A stretch of DNA of 64,000 nucleotides from Guyanagaster necrorhizus (lineage: Eukaryota > Basidiomycota > Agaricomycetes > Agaricales > Physalacriaceae). The stretch spans positions 761,364-825,363 of the forward strand of contig NW_025064899.1 of NCBI RefSeq assembly GCF_019112545.1, given 5' to 3'. The first letter of the stretch is position 1. Every line of letters starts with the position of its first letter. The notes under the pieces are model-generated. The model was not told where the DNA came from. It saw nothing but the letters and a program-made list of their open reading frames with translations, and made no database searches. Below, piece by piece: positions 36,495 to 49,199 of this stretch. The position numbers were made by a program, and so were the translations under genes.

Positions 36495-37900
36495 TCACGC
36501 CCTTGGGAGTCTGATAAAGTTCCACAGAACCTTCATCAGGAGGCTCGATTGCAACAAATCAATCGACGGTGCAAGGAGCACCGAAAGTGCCATATGGCCG
36601 AACTTGCTTGAGCGTCCTATCAAAAGTATCAAACACTGTAGAAGCCACGGAAAGGCGTGCGCATACCGTGAAGGAGAGTATCGTCAGTTTCTTCATATAC
36701 CAACGAAGCCATGAACCTTCTGAGAACGTCTCACCCGGAATGGGCACTGTTGACGCGAATGCGTAGTCTAGACGCGGGATGAATTAGTAATCTACGATTG
36801 TTGTGTCTAAATCATACGTACCGGCGACTTTCGTTGTACTCCTAAGAGTGTAGCTGATGAGTAGCAGTCAAAATTTGGAGAATAACGAGTGCGTACCAAA
36901 GCGGCTCAATCTTGGCTGCGTGCATTCGAAAGTGCCTTGGCGAAAAATCCTTAAGTATCGACGATTCTACTTTTTGCGGCGGCTTGTTCAGGCATATAGC
37001 GCCATACGTAGCTTTCGAGCATCCGTGCCTGAGACACAGCATAAATTGACAGAATGCGACTAGTAAAAGTCGACGCACCCATGGAAAGGATTGGCCCTCA
37101 TGACACTGTCCCTAGCAGCAATCTAATTCGGCAGTGAATTGACACCCTTCTCGTATTGAATCCGCGTCGACGACGCTATAAATGAAAACTGCTTCAGCGC
37201 TGGCTCCTCGATCTTCAGGAGAACCATGCGGACCGAAACGCACTTGGCTACATGTCTTACTATCTTGTACCTCCTCCAACATATCCAACATTGCGAAAAA
37301 TCCCTCAGGGATGAGTGCTTTAATGATCAAACTTCGAGTCCACGACTTTGCTTCTCCGAGACTCTTGGGTAGTTCGGTGACATCTCCGCTAGAGATACTG
37401 AAACAGATTTGCACTACACATAGCAATTAGCAACTCAGTATCGCGAAGAAAACCACCTACTAAAGTCCCCACCGATCCGCTGAGAATCTACACCTCGGTT
37501 CTCCTTTTCAGGATCCGCAATCAAGCAGTAGATTACTCCCACACTCGCCGTACGACGCAGGGAGTCGGGGGGCTTCCTTCCTAGCTCGGGAGGAATGTGG
37601 AGCATCGAGTAACGAAGCTTCTGGTCATAGGCGGTCTTGAGCCGGTCAAGGGACAGCTGATTCTTCGCATATGTACAATCTAGCTGCTCCATTTAGCGGA
37701 GGTACAGATGGCAAAGGGATATCATACCGAGAACGAGTGCGGCTGGGATGTCGACGACAGCTCCCTCTGCAGTTCGGATTGATACATGCTCAATGAAGCC
37801 AGCATTGGACACATTTCGCGAAAGTGAAACACCGATTGTAAATCTTCGGCGATACGGTGAGCATTGACATTTGGCCACGGCTTTTACATCTTGAGTCTAA
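36495..37900 (-). pseudogene. FAD-dependent oxidoreductase/monooxygenase-like pseudogene, copy 2
   Basis: A paralogue of the 28-kb relic in opposite orientation. Pieces in order on the minus strand: HVSIRTAEGAVVDIPAALVL, DCTYAKNQLSLDRLKTAYDQ with KLRYSMLHIPPELG, GVIYCLIADPEKENRG, AKSWTRSLIIKALIPEGFFA with MLDMLEEVQDSKTCSQVRFG, then RIQYEKGVNSLPN. Next comes TAG at 37125-37123, where copy 1 has the TGG of NLPSNW, then IAARDSVMRANPFHG, CSKATYGAICLN and MHAAKIEPLW. The C-terminus (ALSVLLAPSIDLLQSSLLMK) ends at TGA 36497-36495. The GPxxxGIKWLRREGFG segment of copy 1 is missing and no N-terminal Rossmann exon was found. So there is one nonsense codon and at least one deletion. Confidence 0.7.
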
Positions 37901-38171
37901 ATCGTCAGTAGGATAAGTCCCAACGACACGCATGTGCACTTGTGGGGAAGCAACCTCAAGAAGCCCTCCACTCATTTACCTGAATCCTGTCAGAACGCGC
38001 ATTGGACAGGGCCTGACTTGAACTCAAGAAAATCAAGAGATGATGCAAGAACTCCAGATTTCCAAATGGGATATCCAGAGTGGACGCAAGCGATAAGATC
38101 AAGTTGGGTGGATGCATTCGGTAGGCCAAAGATAAGATAAATAAACCCCATAAAACCAAAATAAAAAAAGC

Positions 38172-38500
38172 TCAAGCCTTTCCAAATCTAAACGCCAGAC
38201 TGTCCTTCTCCAAAAACGCCCATGTCAATTTTTCCTTCCACCCCTTGGCCTTCCAATCGTTCACGCTCTCAGGGAACTCGTCAATCACATTGGGAACGGT
38301 ACAGTCATGTGCAATCAGAACCAGGATATCCGGGCTCGCGTCAAGCTTGCCTAGCTTGGTGATTGTTTCGGTAGCAATCTTCGGATCAGCATAGGCCGAT
38401 TGTCCAGACGGAACGGATAGCAGAGGGGTGGTACGCGAGGAGACTGAGAGGTCTCCGAGGGACTCGAGGATACGCCCGGGGCAGGGGAAAATCAATGTCA
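38172..38500 (-). pseudogene. C-terminal stump of a metallo-beta-lactamase-fold hydrolase
   Basis: The open frame reads FPCPGRILESLGDLSVSSRT, LLSVPSGQSAYADPKIATET, ITKLGKLDASPDILVLIAHD, then LTWAFLEKDSLAFRFGKA and stops at 38172. This matches the C-terminal third of fungal MBL-fold proteins, including the conserved LIAHD histidine region. The HxHxDH zinc site and the first two thirds should lie at higher coordinates. There the sequence changes at about 38480-38505 into CG-free DNA with no homology to the family. The gene was therefore cut by the arrival or expansion of the repeat block. The stump itself shows no decay, so the event may be recent, or the break may be a rearrangement. Confidence 0.7.
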
Positions 38501-39572
38501 AGCCTGGGCTGCCTACATCCAACCCATTGAGTCAGGTTGGATGTTGTTCATGCTGGGGGAGAGCTAGCAGGAGACAGATGCTTGGGCACATGATGGAGAC
38601 TGAGAATGATTGGGGGAGGACAGGGAGGAGGGTTGGTATGATTTCAGTTGCATGCTCACTGCTCCAGGTGAGTGCAGAAGATGATGATGGAGGAAGGAAA
38701 GAAGGAAGTGATAGAGTATGGAGCCACTCCATATGACATCTTTTTATAATATCTTCAACCTGTCAAAGTCTCTCCTGCATATGCATGGTGTTGCTGATCT
38801 GATTCAGGACATTCTTGACAGTTTCATGGCATGAATGGCCTCACATCTGAGTCAGCATTCAGAAAAGTTATATGAGAATGCTCTGCACCACAGTAACCCT
38901 GTCAAGTTTGATCTTTTTGGTCTGAAAGAGGAGGAGGCCAGTAACACAGAGGCTCACTGGCAGCAACATGGACTCTGGAGCAAAGATTCCACCAGGTACA
39001 TCTACCAACAATCAGAGCATCAATCATACAAACATGAACATGTCCCACACTATGATGTCTCTGGAGAGTTTGAGGCTTGAATAATGTATCTCCTAGAGTA
39101 GAAGAGAGTCAATAGAAGAGTATTACAGCAAGCCAGTGGTGCTTTCACACATGGATATACCCAAGGATCCTGCTGGGTTTGATTGCTGATTTGACTCCCT
39201 TGTGTCAGAGACTAATAAGACCCTCTATCATAGTGCCATTTGCAATGAACAAACTAATCACATATCTTTAGATATGCCATCAGCTGGCTCATCAGGGTCA
39301 ATGATAGTGATGATAGGACATTTGTACTCTCAGCACAATCTTCCATGGCATTCACCCCCACCAGTACTCTACTCTCTCATTCCCAAAGTTTTCATCACAG
39401 TGTCCAGCTGGCTTGGTAAAGGGTTGTCATCCATGCTCATGTCTTACATGTATATATCATAATTGACCATGGGAAGTATGTGAGGAGTATCTACAAAGTT
39501 CTGTCTTATTTCTTTTCAGAATGAGAACTGAATTTCAAACTTAAGACCAAGAAGAACTGAAAGTATGATTGA
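38501..39572. other. Unassigned CpG-poor sequence at the block edge
   Basis: An 81-codon plus-strand ORF (38835-39080, with KFDLFGLKEEEASNTEAHWQ) looks like a decayed transposon or host fragment but I cannot place it. Confidence 0.4.
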
Positions 39573-40885
39573 CCAATGATGAACCAGAAATTGTTTGGTC
39601 AGACTCTCTGTGGGCAGAAAACACAAAACCTCTGGTGGTAAGTGAAACCAAGGCACAGAATCTGAAGGCTGGTTCAAGTGAGCCTAGTCATATACCTCTG
39701 TATGGTGACTAATCTCCAAAGGAGTGTAGCAAGAGGTAGCCACAGAAGTATGAGGCTCTGAATTGTTTACAGTGACTCACAGTATATACATGAACTTTCC
39801 TATAACAGTAATGTCATGTAAGAGTCTGAGTACTAGATGGTGCAAACTATATACGGTGTGAACTTTTATTGTTGGAATCCTATATGTAGTCTTGATGGAG
39901 TCTAGGGAAATTGTTAGTGTTATCCAGTTACCCTTTAAAGTCTTTTGTTAGGTCTAGACAGAGTGAGGATGACATGCAAGGGCAACAGATCTCTTCCATG
40001 TTTTTGAGAATGAAGCAAGATAAGCTAATATTTTATGAATTAATAAGTTCACTATTGTCATATGCAAGCCTTGTAAAGTTGTTGAGATGATATGGTGCTC
40101 TCAGTTAAAGGGTATTGACCTGTAGGCAGTCTGTGTAATTGGTTCTATTGGAGGGGTGTTGTACTGGTGTACAGTTTAGTATAGTTGTCAAGTAGCTTTT
40201 GTATTGCTTTTTGTATTCTACTTATACTATCTTTTTACTAATACCAAGTATGTGATATTTAAACAGCCTTTGTAACCACAGTCCTAGCTTAGTGAGCATA
40301 GTAAACTTTTTATTACATAAAGCCTTTGAGGCTGTAAGGCTTTTAGTAAATTTAGTGTATTTAAAAGTTTGTATAGCCAATAGTATGCTAGCCCTTCTAA
40401 TATTCCTTACAAACATCTAACCAAACACATGGTTAGTCTTCTGCAGCCTCTTATTCTTTTATATGCTAGCTGTGAAAAGCTTAAATGTCTATAGCCAGTC
40501 TTGTGTATATATTGTGATAGATCTTATAGACCATATTAAGATGTCACATGTATACTAACAATGATATATGTCTTATATGATCAGAGATTGTGGTGCCTGG
40601 TCAGGCCTATGGCACTTATTAGAATTAAAAGTTCATACACTGTGAAGGTTAATAGGAAAAGTTCACAAGATCAAGAAAAGTTTGCAGACAAAAGAGAAGT
40701 TCACATATAGCATATAATCTTTATACACAAGGGGATATTAGTGAGTAATGGATAGTTCTTAACAAAATTACTGCTGTTGAACCTGAAATGATTGATTTAC
40801 TGAAAGCCCACTTAAGGGAAGAAGTCAAAAATAATTATTGAGGCCTGTGATTTCAGAGTGCACAAAGTCTAGAGACTCATCACTG
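39573..40885 (+). repeat. Direct repeat copy A (about 1.3 kb)
   Basis: The stretch matches 43920-45256 along its whole length with many transition differences and small indels. Shared landmarks include GTAAGTGAAACCAAG, AATCTGAAGGCTG, TACTAATACCAAGTAT, CTAGCCCTTCTAATATTCCT, TGTGGTGCCTGG and CAAAAATAATTATTGAGG, in the same order. It is largely non-coding and could be a long terminal repeat or a duplicated fragment of a larger element. Confidence 0.8.
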
Positions 40886-43800
40886 AGTATTAGGCTCAAC
40901 AATATTGTTGCTGCTGGCTTCCTTGAGGTCAACAGTTCTTTATTGGTGAGCAGGAGAAAAGCAGTTCAGTAGGATTGGCAAGATGATAGAGGATGTCATT
41001 GCCAACAGTGATGATGAAAGGATGAAAAGATGAGAAGAATAACTGTCATAGCCTCATCATAACCTATTCACCTTCAACCCCTTTAACTTTGAGCTTGACA
41101 TCCATGATGGTGCAATTCCTTCTATGAGTTGCTTCTTTCTCTCTTTTAATGGGTTCATCTCTTTCAGCTAGTAGTGTATAGGCTTGATCTTAAAGGAACT
41201 GCCCATACATCTTTTGGTTTATTCTTGTTGCTCTTTGTGCTGACTGAGAGAACTACAGAGTCTCTTTTTCATAACTATATTTCATTCTCTAGTGTAATCA
41301 ATTCACCTATAAATCTCTGAATTGCAAGAGACACAGGCTATAGCTGTGAAATATCCTTCTGTATGTCCTCAACACTGAATTGTCTTTTCACTCACTGCCA
41401 GATGCCACAAATTCTGTGAGGACACATCCATTTCATGATGGATGACAGCTATACTATGCCAGTTGCACTATAAATGCTTGCTCATCAATTTAGATAAATG
41501 CTATTCTGAGTAGTGTTGATGAGAGGAGATGGAGAGTTAAATTCCTTTTTATTTTCATCTTATGCAGTGATATGCCTGTGTGCTGTCAAGGCTATGGCTG
41601 CTCTTGCTAGTGCCATGCTGCAGTGGAGGATTGTACTTTTTCATCTTCCTTTCAGTAAAAGATAAGTATCAGACTTGCAAGATAAGATTGATAATGTCTG
41701 GCAGTGAGTGTGATGCACTGATTGACATGCTAGAGTGTACACTTATATATATGGAGAGAATGGTGTATCATTTAAAATATTCAACAGAGTGTCAGTTGTG
41801 CAGATAAATGTGATGAAGTCATCTTGACTGTTACTTTTGTTATGCACATTTTTATCCTCAATCTGATTGTGCCTTTCTCTGCAGCTGACAGAAAGACTAT
41901 TAAATGTGTACTCTAGCTCCATCTCAATTGCTCAGGCCTGGTACTACTGTCAAATGCTAGAATGATAGCATGCAACATTCTCATTTGGAAGTACTTTTTT
42001 TGTTGCAGCTCCAAGTCTTGTTATTGCTCTTGAGTTACTTGGGATGTGAAATTGATCTTAGACACAAATGAGAATTTTATCTGAGTTTACAATGCAATAA
42101 AATAGAGTTGTTTATTTTATATAATTTGTTTTATATATATGTCATTTGTATAGTTTAAGTGTCCACTATGTATTCTGGGTTTGAGTCCTGGTGGCAGGCT
42201 TAAATAGGGGAGTATTTATTTTTCCTTAAATATTGCAGTCTAGCAGGTCCATTTTTGCAGTGTTGGATTGCAGTAATATGCTTTGAGGTAATTCAACTTT
42301 AGATATTTTTGATTAATTGAGGCCAATTGAATGAATAGATGATAAAATAAATTTAATATTACACCTTAAATCTTAGTGTCAAGAGACAGATCACTGCTGC
42401 TCTCTAAAGCTTTGAGAAACAAATCAAGCACATACAGAAAAAGTGGTTAGCTTGTTCAAAGTCTACATATGAGAGGTATGTGAGATGAAGACAATGATAG
42501 AAACAGCTTGAACTCTGTGCTCTCAAATTCTAAGCTCCAAGTTTAAGAAAGGAATCCAGCAGAGGTTAAAAAGTGAAAGAGAAGAGTCAGCATGCAAGAG
42601 TCTACCTCACATTCATTGAGGATATTTGTTGGACAGCATCACAGAGTAGAACTTGTTGATAGCCCCTCTTGAAATTGCCAATAGAATGTGCTTGATAATG
42701 ATGACATAATCAGGATGCTTGCTGTTGTTGGCATCAGAAACTGCTAGTTTGCATTGAGCATATCTTTCACTTGTTGATCTCCTGCATCCTCTTCAGCAAA
42801 GTAGTTGCTAAGAGTGATGGAAACAACAGTGGAATACCAGTGTAGACAGCTAAGATGAATTTGAGTTTGACTTTTCTTCATTGTATCATAGGTGAATAGT
42901 ACTGCAGTTGTAGAATACACTGAATGGTAGTGACATGATATTTGGTAAAAGAATCCAGAGAACTTGCTCCACTCTGGCTTGATGAGAATCATATCTTTTA
43001 ATATGTGTTGAGTGGTCCATGCACATGCAATAGCTATTGTAAAGGCAGATTCCAAGAGTTAAAAGCATTTTTACAGGCCTTTGTATGGCTCTCAAAATTG
43101 TCACAATCTCTGTTGATGCAGAGATACAGAGCTCCACTTGTTCATAAAAAGGGATTGCTGGTGCCATCTCTGTCTCAGTGTCAAGTCTCAGCTGATGCTG
43201 ATTTATGAGAGACATCAGTGTCAGATGTCTCTTCTTCACTCTCATTTTTATTCTGCATTTCTAGGTGAGACAAGCTCTGCTCTCTCACTATCAATATTTT
43301 CTAATCACTAATTTCAGGCTTTGCCTCCTTCTTCACTTGTCAGTAACTTCTGTTGCCTGGTGAGGCTCCACCTCTTCCTTTATCTTGCAATTGACTCACT
43401 CAAGTAGTCTTAGCTTTGTCAGACCTAACTAATTCTTGTTCAGTACTACTGGACTATTATTGCATAAGTCATCAAGTTTTTTGTCTAGATGTTCATCTCT
43501 TAAATCTAGTGATCTCATTTATGATCTCCAATCTATCAACTGATGTTGAAAGTGTCACTGCCTTGGCTAAACATTGTGAAGACTTTATTGAGGAATGTGT
43601 TAGAGGCACTGTCAATATTCTCAACTTTGTGGATAGACTTCATCAGTTTGACATTTCATCTAAGGCTGCTAGAGATTAAATCAGACTTCTGCAGGAGCAG
43701 ATTAAGTAAGCTAGCCTGCAGAGCATGACTGTTGCATTCTCTAACATATAAGATGGTGACAATGAGAACATTGATGTGACAGACCACAGAGAGGCCATTC

Positions 43801-43919
43801 CATCAGACTTGTTTCAGGCTGAGGTCAAGGAGTTTTGATAAAAGTAAGTTGAAAAATCCAAAGCTGCTGCTGAACAGCATTAAGAAGCCAGATCTCAGGT
43901 GGTTGAAGAAGCCACTTGG
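40886..43919. other. CpG-poor interval between the direct repeats, with a capsid-like ORF end
   Basis: Minus-strand ORFs at 42744-43055 and 42886-43245 and a plus-strand frame at 43540-43975 are visible. The last reads NILNFVDRLHQFDISSKAAR and, with several stops, QASLQSMTVAFSN, AEQH and EARSQVVEEATWAMMNQKL. It resembles the Gln/Glu/Ala-rich end of a transposon ORF and runs into repeat copy B. None is assigned to a family. Confidence 0.4.
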
Positions 43920-45256
43920 GCAATGATGAACCAAAAGTTGTTTGATCAAACTCTCTGCAAGCAGGAAATATAAAACCTGTTTTGGTAAGTGAAACCAAGA
44001 TACAGAATCTGAAGGCTGATCTAAGTGAATCTAGTCATATACCTCCATACAGTGATTAATCTCCAAAGGGATGTGGCAAGAGGTAGCTATAGGAGTATAA
44101 GGCTCTGAATTGTTTACAGTGACTCACAGTATGTATGCAAATTTTCTATAATAGGAATATCACATAAGGATCTGGATATTGGATGGTGCAATCTATATAC
44201 AGCATGAATTTTTAATATCAGAATCCTATATGCAGTCCTAGTGAGATCTAGGGGAATTGTTAGTGTCATCTAGTTACCCTTCAAGTTCTTTTGTTAGGTC
44301 TAGAAAGTGTGAGGATAACATGCAAGAGCAGCAGATCTTTTTTGTGTTTTTGGAAATAAAACAAGATAAGTCTATATTTTGTAAATTAATAAGTTTGCTA
44401 GTGTTGTATACAAATATCCAAGTAGGGCATAAGGTTGTTGAGATGCTATAACATTCTCAGTTAAAGGGTATTAGCCTATATATAGTCTATATAACTAGTT
44501 CTATTAGAGAGAGTTGTACTGGTGTATAATTTAGTATGGATGTCAAGTAGTCTCTATATTGCTTGTCTCCCTACTTGTTCTTTTGTACACTACTTATACT
44601 ATCTTTTTACTAATACCAAGTATACAATATTTAAACAGCCTTTGTAACTGCAGTACTAGCTTAGTGAGCATAGTGAATTTTCTATTATGCAAAGCCTTTG
44701 AGGCTGTGAGGTTTTTAGTAAATTTAGCATATTTAAAAGTTCACATAGCCAATAGTATGCTAGCCCTTCTAATATTCCTTATGAATATCTAACCAAACAC
44801 ATGGTTAGTCCTCTGTGGCCTATTACTTTTCTATATGCTAGTGCTAAAAAGCTTAGACATCTACAGCCAGCCTTGTATATATGTTGTGATAGACTTTGTG
44901 AGCTGCATTAAGGTGCTATGTGTATACTAATAATGATATATATCTTATATGATTAAATATTGTGGTGCCTGGCCAGGTCTATAGCACTTATTAGAATCAA
45001 AAGTTCATATATTATGAAAGTTAATGGGAAAAGTTTGTAAGATCAAGAAAAGTTTGCAGACTAAAGAAAAATTTGCATATAACATATACTCTTTGCCCAT
45101 AAGAGGATGTCTGTGAATAACAGATAGTTCTTGGCAAAATTACTGCCTTTAAACCTGAAATGATTGGTTCACTGAAAGTCTGCTTAAGAGCAAAAGTCAA
45201 AAATAATTATTGAGGCTCATGATTTTAGAGTGTACAGAGCCTAGAGGCTTATCAGC
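43920..45256 (+). repeat. Direct repeat copy B (about 1.3 kb)
   Basis: Second copy of the repeat at 39573-40885, same orientation. It abuts the tyrosine-recombinase retroelement that follows and could be that element's left terminal repeat; the relation is not proven. Confidence 0.8.
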
Positions 45257-46714
45257 AATACTCCATTTAAAGCTTCAATTCATTTATCAGGCATCTAGTA
45301 CAAATGATCTCTAGAGCTCTATTGCTACAGTTCTTGCTGGCATTCTAGGGCTTGGTGACACTGTCTCACTAAGGACAGCTTCTATTTCTTTGATGGTCCT
45401 TGCCCAAGCACCTCATCCTGCATTCATCATTGCCACTAGTATCTCAGATTCTCATTTTGCTAAGTCATTCTAACTCAGACAAGTTTATGCCACTGAAAAG
45501 TCACTTGAAAACCTCATCACAGTTCTTTAAGCCCAGTCTGTCTGAATCTATTGCTTGGCTATTCTGGTGACTCATTATTCAGAACTAGTACATTGATTTT
45601 TTAAAACTTTTTACTTTGATGGACTGAGGATATGATCACAATAAGAAGGCAAAAGAGCTTATGGTGGGATATACCATTATAAGAAAGGACATTTCATCTG
45701 CTAAGAAGCCTCTCAGATTAAAATCTGACTGATGCAGAGTGTATGATACCTGGGCTAGAGGTGTTCAGATTCTTTATCTGCACTGTGAGGCTGAACTCAA
45801 AGTTTACTAAGAATATGTGGTCAAAGTCTTTTGGACTGTGTCTTATGACTCTACAGTTGCTATTCATATTAATGAAGAAGTTCAGCTGTGATATGCTAAG
45901 TCCCTCTTTTGCATAGACATCCAGAGTGAACTACAAATTTTCATTTTTATTCAGGTCTTTCACTCTCCTTTGACTTCTTCAGGCATAAAATGATTTTCAT
46001 CTGCTTCACTCTCTGCTGTGAAAAGATCAACAGTTTCATGTAAAAACTAGAATCTGGGTTTCTGCCAAAATCCATTCACTAATTGCTGTAAGCATGATAC
46101 CTGTAATGAATGTGACTTAAGACACTAAGCTAGAGACACTGTCAAATGTGCCAATCTTCTCCAATCAAAAAGGAGATTTAGATTTGAAAGAGATAACAAT
46201 AGAGATAGTAGCAGCAGCAGCAGGATCTAGATCATTAAGGCCTCAAAAATGCAAATGTGAGGATCAGAATATTGGCTCATGCTTTAGACATGGCTATATC
46301 TGGTTAAATACTTTTATGCCATCCATATTTATATATTCCACTGCTCAATCTACTGAGTCAGCTGATTCTTTATCCTCTCCTCCTTTATATTTACTCAATG
46401 ATCCATTCTTGCAGGCTATGTTACATGCTTTAAAGAATTTTGTTGTAGTTGGCACACTATTCAATGTCAATCACTTGGAGAATATCCTTCAGTTTCATCT
46501 AAATGAACTCTTTGTCTTCTCAGTCATTTGTGATCTTCAGAATGGATTTTAGCCTCTTGACCTTAGTGAATGGGAAGACTCTCTCTATGACAAGACTGAG
46601 AATTATGCCACAGATCCTTGAGATATCAATAAAATATGAGCATTTCATCATCACAAAGTTATAGTCAGTTATTGATCATCATCTCTATCAGATGGGTTTA
46701 CACTTCTACTAGAT

Positions 46715-47960
46715 GTGAAAGTATTATCTATGTTCATAGTCTGGCAGAATGGAAAACCCCATATTATAACAGATTATACTTCCTCTGCTAGTGAGGCAAA
46801 GGTCAAATACAATAATATGCATTCATTTGGTGAGGCTTTTTGCAATTCTAAATTACAACATCCCAATGCTGATTTCACTCTATATAAAAGTGATATTACC
46901 AAGGCTTTTTTGAATTTACCAGCATATTCTCTATGGAAATTCATCAAGTGGTCCTTGTTGACAACCAATATCACATCATTAGGCAGCTTATCTTTGAGAG
47001 CTGAGCATCACCCAGAATTTGGTGCTCAGTTTCAGCCTTGTTGTGCTGAATTGGGATCCACCATCTCAATATCACTGACCTCCATGTTTATATGGATGAC
47101 TTCTTCAGCTGTAATTTCACCAATCACCAAGTTTTCTATCAAGATCAGTGGTGAACAGCATGACAAATACAAATTTTGATATTTTAGGAATATATCTCTT
47201 GTCTCTTTGATGATCTAAAACAGATGCATGATTGGACTCTTAAAATTATTGGTTTCTGAGTCAATGCCAACCAGAGAAGTATCTCCCTTACACAGCAGTC
47301 TGTTATCAATGTCAAATCCAATGTTAACTCATTTCTTTTAACATCTGAAAGAGCACCTATTCTACAGAAATGGCAGCATTTAGATGGATATCTGAACTGG
47401 ATACTGAATATTCTACCATGAGGCCATCCTGCTCTTTCTTCTTTGTATAGAAAGATAGCTGAAAAGAGTCACTCTTTCACAAAGATCTTTATCAATACTG
47501 CTATTAGAGAGGACCTTTCTTGGTTTTCATCTATTCTGTCAGATTCTATAAAAATTTGTTTTGTTGACTCAGCTCTCTGGACCAACTCAGAAGCTGACAT
47601 GATATTCTGGATGGATGCAAGCTTAAAAAACATATTATTGTTTGTTTTTGTGGAAATGATTTGGTATATCAGCTCCATCCACCTTCATCTAAAAATATAA
47701 TCAACATCTTCTTTCTTGAACTTGTCACTATTCTTTTGGCTATCTATTATACAGTATCTCTACTTATACCCTCTCATCACCTTTTACTTTTCATTGATAG
47801 CCTTGATTCTGTCACTGCATTTGATTTTCTATCAGTATCATAACCTCTTTACAATGAACCTTTACTTAGAGCAGCAGGCCTGATACTCAGATCAGGAATT
47901 AATGTTTGTGTTCAATATATTGATGAAAAAGATAATATTTGAGACCTACTGCTGGCATGA
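46715..47960 (+). pseudogene. Reverse transcriptase and RNase H of the tyrosine-recombinase element
   Basis: The RT palm is recognisable: VWQNGKPHIITDYTSSASEA, then LYKSDITKAFLNLP, then YMDD at 47089-47100 (HVYMDDFF), one frame away from the preceding ORF, so a frameshift lies between. RNase H follows as SEADMIFWMDASLKN, FFLELVTILLAIYY and LLLFIDSLDSVTAFDFLSVS, with acidic residues in the expected order. The segment before the final loop reads QYIDEKDNI-stop, where related elements have histidine, consistent with a C-to-T change. Confidence 0.75.
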
Positions 47961-48141
47961 TGGAGACAATCTTTCTAACTACACTGGGCAAGCATGCCTC
48001 TTGCATTGCTTACCCAGCTTCCTTTCTTTCTCTTCTTGATAAACATGTTTTTTTTCTCTAAGCTCATGCAATTGAGCTTAGAGTAGTAAAGAGTTATATA
48101 ACAGAAGCATGTGACTATATATAGTTTGCATTACTTATGCA

Positions 48142-48900
48142 TTGCCTCTTGAATCAACACTATTTACTCTCAGCAGGTACATTATCTATATATCTCAGTT
48201 TATCTTATCTGCCTCAAAATACTTGACTGGAGTCCATAACTTTCTAAAAGACCTCTATTCTGACTTCAATGCCAATCAGAAACACTCCATGGTACAAGCT
48301 ACTATCTATAGCTCAAGAAAAACAAGAGATGATCTTATATCCCAAAAACTACTCCTTCAATTATCTCATTTGATCATTTTTTATCTTCTCACTAATATCT
48401 CAGATTCTTAGATGATCTTTTATTCACCATTATCCTTGCTTGCTGCTTTTATAGCTGCCATCAGTCAGGTGAGCTCATTTGGAAAAATGACAAATAACTT
48501 CAGGACTTTTATAAAATAATCAAACATTTTTTCTTTATCTTTCAAAAGAATGATATATAATACTATCTTCCTTACAACAAATCTGACCTCTTCTACTATA
48601 GTACTGACATCCTACTCATACAACAGGAGCTCACAGATCCAGTTATGCTTCTATTGCAATATATAAAATGTCAAGATCTTTTTTATAGCTTACATGCTTC
48701 ATTCTTCATCTGTGAAAATAGTGATATCCTATCATGAAATTGGTTTGACAAGAAGTTTTTTGCAATTCTAGGCAGAGACTTTGGTGGTCACTCCACTAAG
48801 ACTGGAGGAGCTATATTTTATGCATCACTCAGACTCTCAGAATCTATCATACAAGCACACTCATTATCTCCTTCTCTAATCATCTTTCCTGCAATCTGTT
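48142..48900 (+). pseudogene. Tyrosine recombinase of the DIRS-like element
   Basis: The core-binding part reads SRYIIYISQFILSASKYLTG and VHNFLKDLYSDFNANQKHSM. The catalytic domain is visible after two stops: CHQSGELIWKNDK, with Gln where the first catalytic Arg is expected, then FFAILGRDFGGHSTKTGGAI, the H-x-x-R box with Lys in place of Arg, then LSESIIQA. The terminal tyrosine segment was not seen. Loss of both arginines fits CpG decay and makes the copy inactive. Confidence 0.7.
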
Positions 48901-49199
48901 TATCCTTCTCAAATCACCATCACCTCTACCTCTCACCAATCAAAAGCACATAATAGCTATTCACATGTTGCAATTGATTTGAGGGTGGTCTCTAAGGCTC
49001 TTATTATAGCTGATTACATCCCACTCCTTAAGTGAGCAGCAGAGAGTAGAGCACTGGTGTTTGAATTAGAGCACATATGTCATTTCACTATATAACATCT
49101 AGAGATAGTTGACATCAATAGACTCCTTTTTTACAAGCAATATAAGCAACAGAATTTTGACATACATGACTATTGACTTTGTTTTTCAACTGTTCATGA

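Larger units (their letters stand above)
45300..48970 (+). mobile_element. Degenerate tyrosine-recombinase retroelement (DIRS order, Ngaro-like)
   Basis: Three parts follow in order. First, a gag-like region (45300-46110) contains KKPLRLKSD, AELKVY and a Cys/His cluster (NLGFCQNPFTNCCKHDTCNE). Second, reverse transcriptase plus RNase H occupies about 46700-47960. Third, a tyrosine recombinase occupies about 48160-48900. The combination RT-RH followed by a tyrosine recombinase instead of a DDE integrase defines the DIRS order. All parts carry stops and frameshifts, so the copy is dead. Termini were not identified with certainty. Confidence 0.75.

Noticed and set aside
42155..42200. B-box-like GGTTTGAGTCC with an A-box-like TAGTTTAAGTG upstream (possible tRNA-derived SINE head)
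   Set aside because: The spacing is too short for a tRNA, no acceptor stem partner is present and no repeat unit with these ends was seen.
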